This document shows positions 60,231 to 64,000 of a DNA stretch of 64,000 nucleotides, in pieces. The DNA comes from Ruminococcaceae bacterium R-25 (lineage in GTDB: Bacteria; Bacillota; Clostridia; Saccharofermentanales; Saccharofermentanaceae). Location of the stretch: the NCBI GenBank assembly GCA_003149065.1, contig QGFZ01000001.1, positions 992,001-1,056,000 on the forward strand. Reading direction: 5' to 3'. Both the position numbers and the translations under genes were made by a program. The notes below the pieces were generated by a model. It was not told the origin of the DNA. It saw nothing but the letters and a program-made list of their open reading frames with translations, and searched no databases. Positions within the stretch are counted from its first letter, which is position 1, and each line of letters starts with the position of its first letter.

Positions 60231-60831
60231 TTAAGATCCTCCCGTCCTCGTCAAACTTCAGTGTCGCATTCTCGGCATGCATCATTACAGGTCTGAATCT
60301 GTATGGTTTTATATCCCCTTCAGGAGTATGAATGACCGTGCCGAAAATCGGCTCTATGCTTCGAATCTTACCACTCTCATAAAGTTCTACTCCGAGTCTG
60401 GTTTTTATGGGTCCGGCGGGAGTGTTAACCGAGATCTCATCAGATGGCCAAAGCGTTATTGCTCTAATCTTTCCCGACGGATAGAAAAAGATACACTGCG
60501 GTCTTATGTGAATTATTTCACTCGCAATTGAAAAATCATAGTACGGTGCATTCTCTGCTTCTTCCTCTATGCTCCAGTAAGCGCTGATCTGTCCGTACAA
60601 GGGGAAGATCCTCTTCGCATTTCCATCCTCATAAAAAGTTATGAGTTCCGTCTGGAATTCACCTGCCGGGAATGACAAAACCGAAGGTTCTTCAAGATAA
60701 ACGCTCCTTAAAGATCCTGAATCAGAATAACAGACCGCACAGCGGTGCTTCTTTCTGTAATCAGAAGCCCCGCTGCACGGAAAGAGATTACCGTACTTGG
60801 TACTAATGAAAGCCAACCTATCAGTTACCAA
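60205..60831 (-). CDS. Beta-repeat protein of unknown function (MORN/YwqK-like)
   Basis: A 208-aa protein with repeated short beta pairs of the form F-YxSGKIRAI-LWPS, LYESGKIRSIEPI and ITFYEDGNAKRIFPL, like MORN or YwqK repeats. The start is probably the TTG at 60831, overlapping the MetQ-like gene by 11 nt; no in-frame ATG lies nearby. It overlaps the next acetyltransferase by 26 nt. Function unknown. Confidence 0.6.
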   Translation of the reverse strand: MVTDRLAFISTKYGNLFPCSGASDYRKKHRCAVCYSDSGSLRSVYLEEPSVLSFPAGEFQTELITFYEDGNAKRIFPLYGQISAYWSIEEEAENAPYYDFSIASEIIHIRPQCIFFYPSGKIRAITLWPSDEISVNTPAGPIKTRLGVELYESGKIRSIEPIFGTVIHTPEGDIKPYRFRPVMMHAENATLKFDEDGRILNDYPKRNS

Positions 60832-61720
60832 GGGTGATAACGGGAATTACCGCACCGTTGTACTTGTCAGCGATCCACTGCTGTGTCTCCTCAGAAAGAA
60901 GTGCTTCAACGAGTGCCTTAATTGCAGGATTATCAAGATCTTCTTCTCTAACAGCGATAATGTTCGCATAAGGGCTGTCCTTGCCTTCACTGAAAAGCTT
61001 TGTTGATGTAATACCTGCTTCGAGTGCCTTGTTTGTATTAGTAATAAAGAAATCATAGTCATCCTTGGTGGGAATGATCTGAGCTGAATCGATTTCTACG
61101 ATCTCAATCTGCTTCTTGAATTCAGTAATATCCTTTACTGAAGCGCTGAGTGAATCCTTTGCTGCGGGATCAAGCACGATGAATCCGTTTTCTTCAAGGA
61201 TACGGAGTGCTCTGTACTCGTTTGTACCGTCGTTAGGAATTGCGACTACTGCATTATCAGGAATCTGATCTACTGAAGTGTACTTATCAGAATATGCTGT
61301 AATAGGCTCAATGTGAATGCCGCCTGCGCTTACAAGCTTGTAGCCGTTAGCCTGAACTTCGCTCTCAAGATAAGGAAGGTGCTGGAAGTAGTTGAAGTCG
61401 ATCTCGCCCGAATTGAGTCTCTCATTGGTTGTTGAGTCTGCTGCTGTTGCTACGAGTACGATCTCGATGCCCTGCTCAGCGAGAATGGGCTTTACATGCT
61501 CAATGATCTCAGAGTGAGGTACAAGATCTACGATGCCCTTCAAGACGACCTTGCCGTCAGCATTTGCCTGTGCGTCAGATGCCGTAGCACTGTCCTGTGA
61601 TGTAACTGCATCAGAAGATGCGGGAGTCTGGGCGGGCTTTTGTGCGCATGCGCCGAGATTGAATACTAAAGCGCCTAAAGCGATGGTTGATAATAATTTT
61701 TTAACTAATGTGTTTTTCAT
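60821..61720 (-). CDS. metQ: MetQ/NlpA-type substrate-binding lipoprotein
   Basis: A 299-aa receptor. The signal peptide ends in FNLGAC, then VDLVPHSEIIEHVKPIL, SGEIDFNYFQHLPYL, AIPNDGTNEYRALRILEENG and FFITNTNKALEAG, typical of the NlpA family that binds methionine. AAGGAG precedes the ATG. Since the operon also contains a NifB-like gene, another sulfur or metal-linked substrate cannot be excluded. Confidence 0.88.
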   Translation of the reverse strand: MKNTLVKKLLSTIALGALVFNLGACAQKPAQTPASSDAVTSQDSATASDAQANADGKVVLKGIVDLVPHSEIIEHVKPILAEQGIEIVLVATAADSTTNERLNSGEIDFNYFQHLPYLESEVQANGYKLVSAGGIHIEPITAYSDKYTSVDQIPDNAVVAIPNDGTNEYRALRILEENGFIVLDPAAKDSLSASVKDITEFKKQIEIVEIDSAQIIPTKDDYDFFITNTNKALEAGITSTKLFSEGKDSPYANIIAVREEDLDNPAIKALVEALLSEETQQWIADKYNGAVIPVITLGN

Positions 61721-61735
61721 GTCTTTTACTCCTTA

Positions 61736-62446
61736 TTAAACAAGATTACGTGTTTTTAAAATTCTCTTTGACACCAGATTTCCGATGCCCTGTATCAGCT
61801 GTACCAGAACGATGAGTATGTATACACACGCAAACAGTCTGTCATGCTGAAATCTTTGATATCCGTATCTGACTGCGATGTCACCGATACCTCCTGCACC
61901 AAACATTCCGGCGAGGGCCGTCATGGACAATACAGTGATCACGGATACCGTGAATCCTCTGATAAGTGACGGCAGGGTCTCAGGAAGAAGCACTTTGAAG
62001 ATGATGCTTATGTTCTTGCTTCCCATCGCCTGAGCCGCTTCGATCTTACCTTTGTCAATCTCCAGAAGGCTGCTCTCAACGATACGCGCATACATCGGAA
62101 TGCAGCTTGCCGCTATTGCGATGATACATGCGTTGGTGCCGTATGATTTTCCGAAGATCAGTCTTGCGACCGGTATCATGAGGATTATCATGATCATCTG
62201 AGGCAAAGACCTTAAACAGTTGATCATCCACCCTGATAATGTGTATGACAGTTTCAGAGGGATCAAGCCGTTCGGATTTGTTATGTCCAGAAGGATGCCT
62301 ATGACGATTCCGAACACCAGCATGATCACGGATGATATCGCCGTCATGTAGAGTGTCTCACCGATAGGTCCCCAAAGATCTTTCCAAATCTCAGGAGACA
62401 ACGAAGCAAGAAACACTTCCCAAAAAGAAGAATCCAATAAACTCAT
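61736..62446 (-). CDS. metI: MetI-type ABC permease
   Basis: A 236-aa permease with five to six membrane segments; MTALAGMFGAGGIGDIAVRYGYQRF and AAQAMGSKNISIIFKVLLPE (the EAA coupling loop) match MetI. It lies 15 nt upstream of metQ and 11 nt after metN. Confidence 0.9.
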   Translation of the reverse strand: MSLLDSSFWEVFLASLSPEIWKDLWGPIGETLYMTAISSVIMLVFGIVIGILLDITNPNGLIPLKLSYTLSGWMINCLRSLPQMIMIILMIPVARLIFGKSYGTNACIIAIAASCIPMYARIVESSLLEIDKGKIEAAQAMGSKNISIIFKVLLPETLPSLIRGFTVSVITVLSMTALAGMFGAGGIGDIAVRYGYQRFQHDRLFACVYILIVLVQLIQGIGNLVSKRILKTRNLV

Positions 62447-62457
62447 CGCCAGTCTCC

Positions 62458-63243
62458 TTAAATGCCTTCACCTTTAGTGAATTCAGGACTTTGAAAGAGC
62501 ATAAATACCTTTGCAAACAACTCTCCTGTCTTGCTGTGCGGATTCTCGAAGATGTCTCTTACATGTCCGCTCTCAGTGATCTTTCCGCCTTCAAGAACAG
62601 CCATTCTGCTGCAGGTGTACCTGATAGCGTCAAGCTCGTGAGTGATCATCAGTATCGTGATCTTGTATTTCTCATTGATCTCCTTTAAGAGATCCAGGAT
62701 CTGGATGGTTGTCTGAGGATCGAGCGCCGACGTTGCCTCATCAGAGATGATGAAATCAGGCTTTGTGACGATGGCCCTTGCTATGCCGACTCTCTGCTTC
62801 TGTCCGCCGGATAATGCACCCGGATGGGCCTTCAGCTTCTCCGTAAGTCCGACGAGTTCTGCAGTTTCCAATACACGCTGCTTTATCTCTTTTCTCGGAA
62901 CTCCGGATATCTCAAGAGGGTATGCGATGTTCTGATAGACCGTCATGGAATCGAAAAGATTGAAGTTCTGGAATATCATTCCCATCTTATGACGCTGCTT
63001 AAGGAGCTGGTCTTTTGAGAGCGACAGAATGTCCGTGTCTCCCAGTTCGATCGTTCCCGAATCAGCCTTTTCGAGCCTGTTGATGCAGCGCGCGAGAGTT
63101 GATTTTCCGGCACCGGAGAAACCGATGATACCGAATATCTCACCCTTCTCGACTTCAAGGTCTATGCCGTCGAGCACCTTCAGCGGCTGGCCGTGCGGGT
63201 AGAATGTCTTATGCAGATCTTTGATCTTCAAATATGCACTCAT
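62458..63243 (-). CDS. metN: MetN-type ABC ATPase without the regulatory domain
   Basis: A 261-aa ATPase: Walker A GFSGAGKST, LSGGQKQR, Walker B FIISDEATSALD and switch His ITHEL. E. coli MetN is about 343 aa and carries a C-terminal NIL/ACT domain that senses methionine and inhibits the pump. This protein stops right after the ATPase core, so that feedback is absent. AAGGAT precedes the ATG, overlapping the end of the NifB-like gene. Confidence 0.88.
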   Translation of the reverse strand: MSAYLKIKDLHKTFYPHGQPLKVLDGIDLEVEKGEIFGIIGFSGAGKSTLARCINRLEKADSGTIELGDTDILSLSKDQLLKQRHKMGMIFQNFNLFDSMTVYQNIAYPLEISGVPRKEIKQRVLETAELVGLTEKLKAHPGALSGGQKQRVGIARAIVTKPDFIISDEATSALDPQTTIQILDLLKEINEKYKITILMITHELDAIRYTCSRMAVLEGGKITESGHVRDIFENPHSKTGELFAKVFMLFQSPEFTKGEGI

Positions 63244-63249
63244 TTATCC

Positions 63250-64000
63250 TTACCCGTGGCTGAACGTGTCAACTGCCCTTTCTTTCCTGTCTTTGTATAA
63301 TTCGTTATGTAAATCCTTGCCTTTACCCGGTATGCCGAGGCTGTCTGCCCTGCAGTGCTGGCAGTGACGGAAAACCTCAAGATATTTGCCTGCTTCCTGA
63401 CGGACTTCTTCAAGATCCGCACAGGTCGGGGCAGGTATATCAGCCATCTCATTCTGAGGGATCAGCGGAATGATATTAAGGATCGAAGCACCAAGTCCTG
63501 CTGTTACTTTTGCAACTTCAGGAATGTGCTTATCATTGATCCCGGGAACAAGAACGCTGTTGATCTTAACGACGATTCCCAGTTCAGCTGCACGGCGGAT
63601 ACCTTCAAGCTGTTTCTCTATAAGTAACTTCGCACCTTCCACACCTTCATGTTTCTGTCCCTTCTCATCGATAACAAAGTTATTGATCTTTGCTTCGATC
63701 TCAGGATCTACCGCATTAACAGTTACGGTAAGAGTCTCTATGCCTATCTTTGCGATCTCATCAACCTTATCGGGAAGCCTGAAACCGTTTGTTGACAGAC
63801 AGCAAATAAGCTCGGGAAATGCCTCTTTAACAAGACGGAATGCCTTGAGCGCCTGATCGTTCGCGAGTGTGTCTCCAGGCCCGGCTATACCCACTACAGT
63901 AAGTGCGGGACATAATTCTTTTGCTCTTCTGACTGTTTCAACAGCTTCTTCAGGCTTTAACACCAATGAACTGACACCGGGCTTTATCTCTGATTTGTTA
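63250..64000 (-). CDS. NifB-like radical SAM protein, N-terminus outside the window
   Basis: At least 250 residues are visible. NKSEIKPGVSSLVLKPEEAV, TVVGIAGPGDTLAN, CCLSTNGFRLP, TVTVNAVDPEIEAKI and the C-terminal CQHCRADSLGIPG follow the NifB radical SAM domain, which builds the nitrogenase cofactor core. The CxxxCxxC cluster motif would lie upstream, beyond the right edge. The frame stays open to the edge, so the true start is not in the window. It ends 6 nt before metN and is cotranscribed with it. In a non-diazotroph it may have another cluster-assembly role. Confidence 0.82.
   Translation of the reverse strand, partial: NKSEIKPGVSSLVLKPEEAVETVRRAKELCPALTVVGIAGPGDTLANDQALKAFRLVKEAFPELICCLSTNGFRLPDKVDEIAKIGIETLTVTVNAVDPEIEAKINNFVIDEKGQKHEGVEGAKLLIEKQLEGIRRAAELGIVVKINSVLVPGINDKHIPEVAKVTAGLGASILNIIPLIPQNEMADIPAPTCADLEEVRQEAGKYLEVFRHCQHCRADSLGIPGKGKDLHNELYKDRKERAVDTFSHG

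Noticed and set aside
63250-63966. Complete 238-residue radical SAM-like gene starting at TTG
   Set aside because: The frame continues without a stop to the window edge with NifB-like sequence (NKSEIKPGVSS) before the TTG, so the true start lies outside.

Overview
The window looks like a stretch of chromosome from an anaerobic, low-to-mid GC member of the Bacillota (class Clostridia), perhaps a gut or rumen organism. The signs are AGGAGG-type ribosome binding sites, TTGACA/TATAAT promoters, a PadR-DUF1700 operon, a YtrA-type GntR with its ABC exporter, CdaA c-di-AMP synthase, ferredoxin-type redox proteins, a NifB-like radical SAM protein and a cysteine-rich cell-envelope repertoire. I see no phage, conjugative or insertion-sequence genes. 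Genus cannot be fixed from the sequence alone.

Layout. 1-3.7 kb: a type IIA topoisomerase pair (parE-parC-like, minus strand; parC runs off the left edge). 3.8-8 kb: two zinc-ribbon proteins, abutting tRNA-Gly and tRNA-Arg genes, an SH3 lipoprotein, a GNAT enzyme and a GH5-like lipoprotein with changed active-site residues. 8-13.4 kb: a HEAT-repeat protein, a left-handed beta-helix protein, a fused c-di-AMP cyclase/YbbR protein, an M28-like lipoprotein and an AroB-like protein without the usual metal ligands. 13.5-16.7 kb: gltX-glnS. 16.7-25.3 kb: a TetR-controlled EFR1 ferredoxin, then a cystine-type ABC transporter plus PatB lyase whose solute-binding gene is separated by three tandem membrane acyltransferase genes on the other strand. 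25.4-28.1 kb: two uracil phosphoribosyltransferases flanking a uracil permease. 28.2-38.4 kb: DUF523, a 52-bp tandem hairpin array, a giant DUF4011/DUF3320 helicase, a YgjP-type metallopeptidase, an acyl-CoA ligase and PlsC. 38.6-43.8 kb: PqqD-like/OPT transporter and a remarkable NCS1 permease-acyltransferase fusion coupled to a 51-residue membrane peptide. 43.9-48 kb: PadR-DUF1700 operon, a second hairpin array, an amidase-like membrane protein, a zinc-ribbon protein and tmRNA. 48-54.8 kb: CPBP protease, GntR-controlled ABC exporter, PadR-flavodoxin pair, C26 hydrolase and a RelA/SpoT-domain synthetase. 54.9-57 kb: a complete-looking type I toxin-antitoxin locus and a YcaQ/AlkX-type DNA glycosylase that share an identical LexA-like box. 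57-59.7 kb: HD protein, TcdA, twin small cysteine-rich proteins and a nitrilase. 59.7-64 kb: acetyltransferase, beta-repeat protein, MetQIN-type transporter and a NifB-like radical SAM protein running off the right edge.

The strongest leads for new biology are the SOS-box type I toxin locus (54.9-55.3 kb), the NCS1-acyltransferase fusion operon (41-43.8 kb), the two hairpin-array intergenic elements that share a linker sequence although their palindromic arms differ (28.7-29.0 and 45.1-45.2 kb), and the CdaA-YbbR fusion. A recurring theme is envelope or metabolic proteins that keep a known fold but have lost canonical catalytic residues (GH5, M28, AroB-like, amidase, second UPRT).

Start codons were re-chosen wherever a clear ribosome binding site sits in front of an internal ATG or GTG. 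All functional calls rest on motifs and overall resemblance read by eye; no database search was run.
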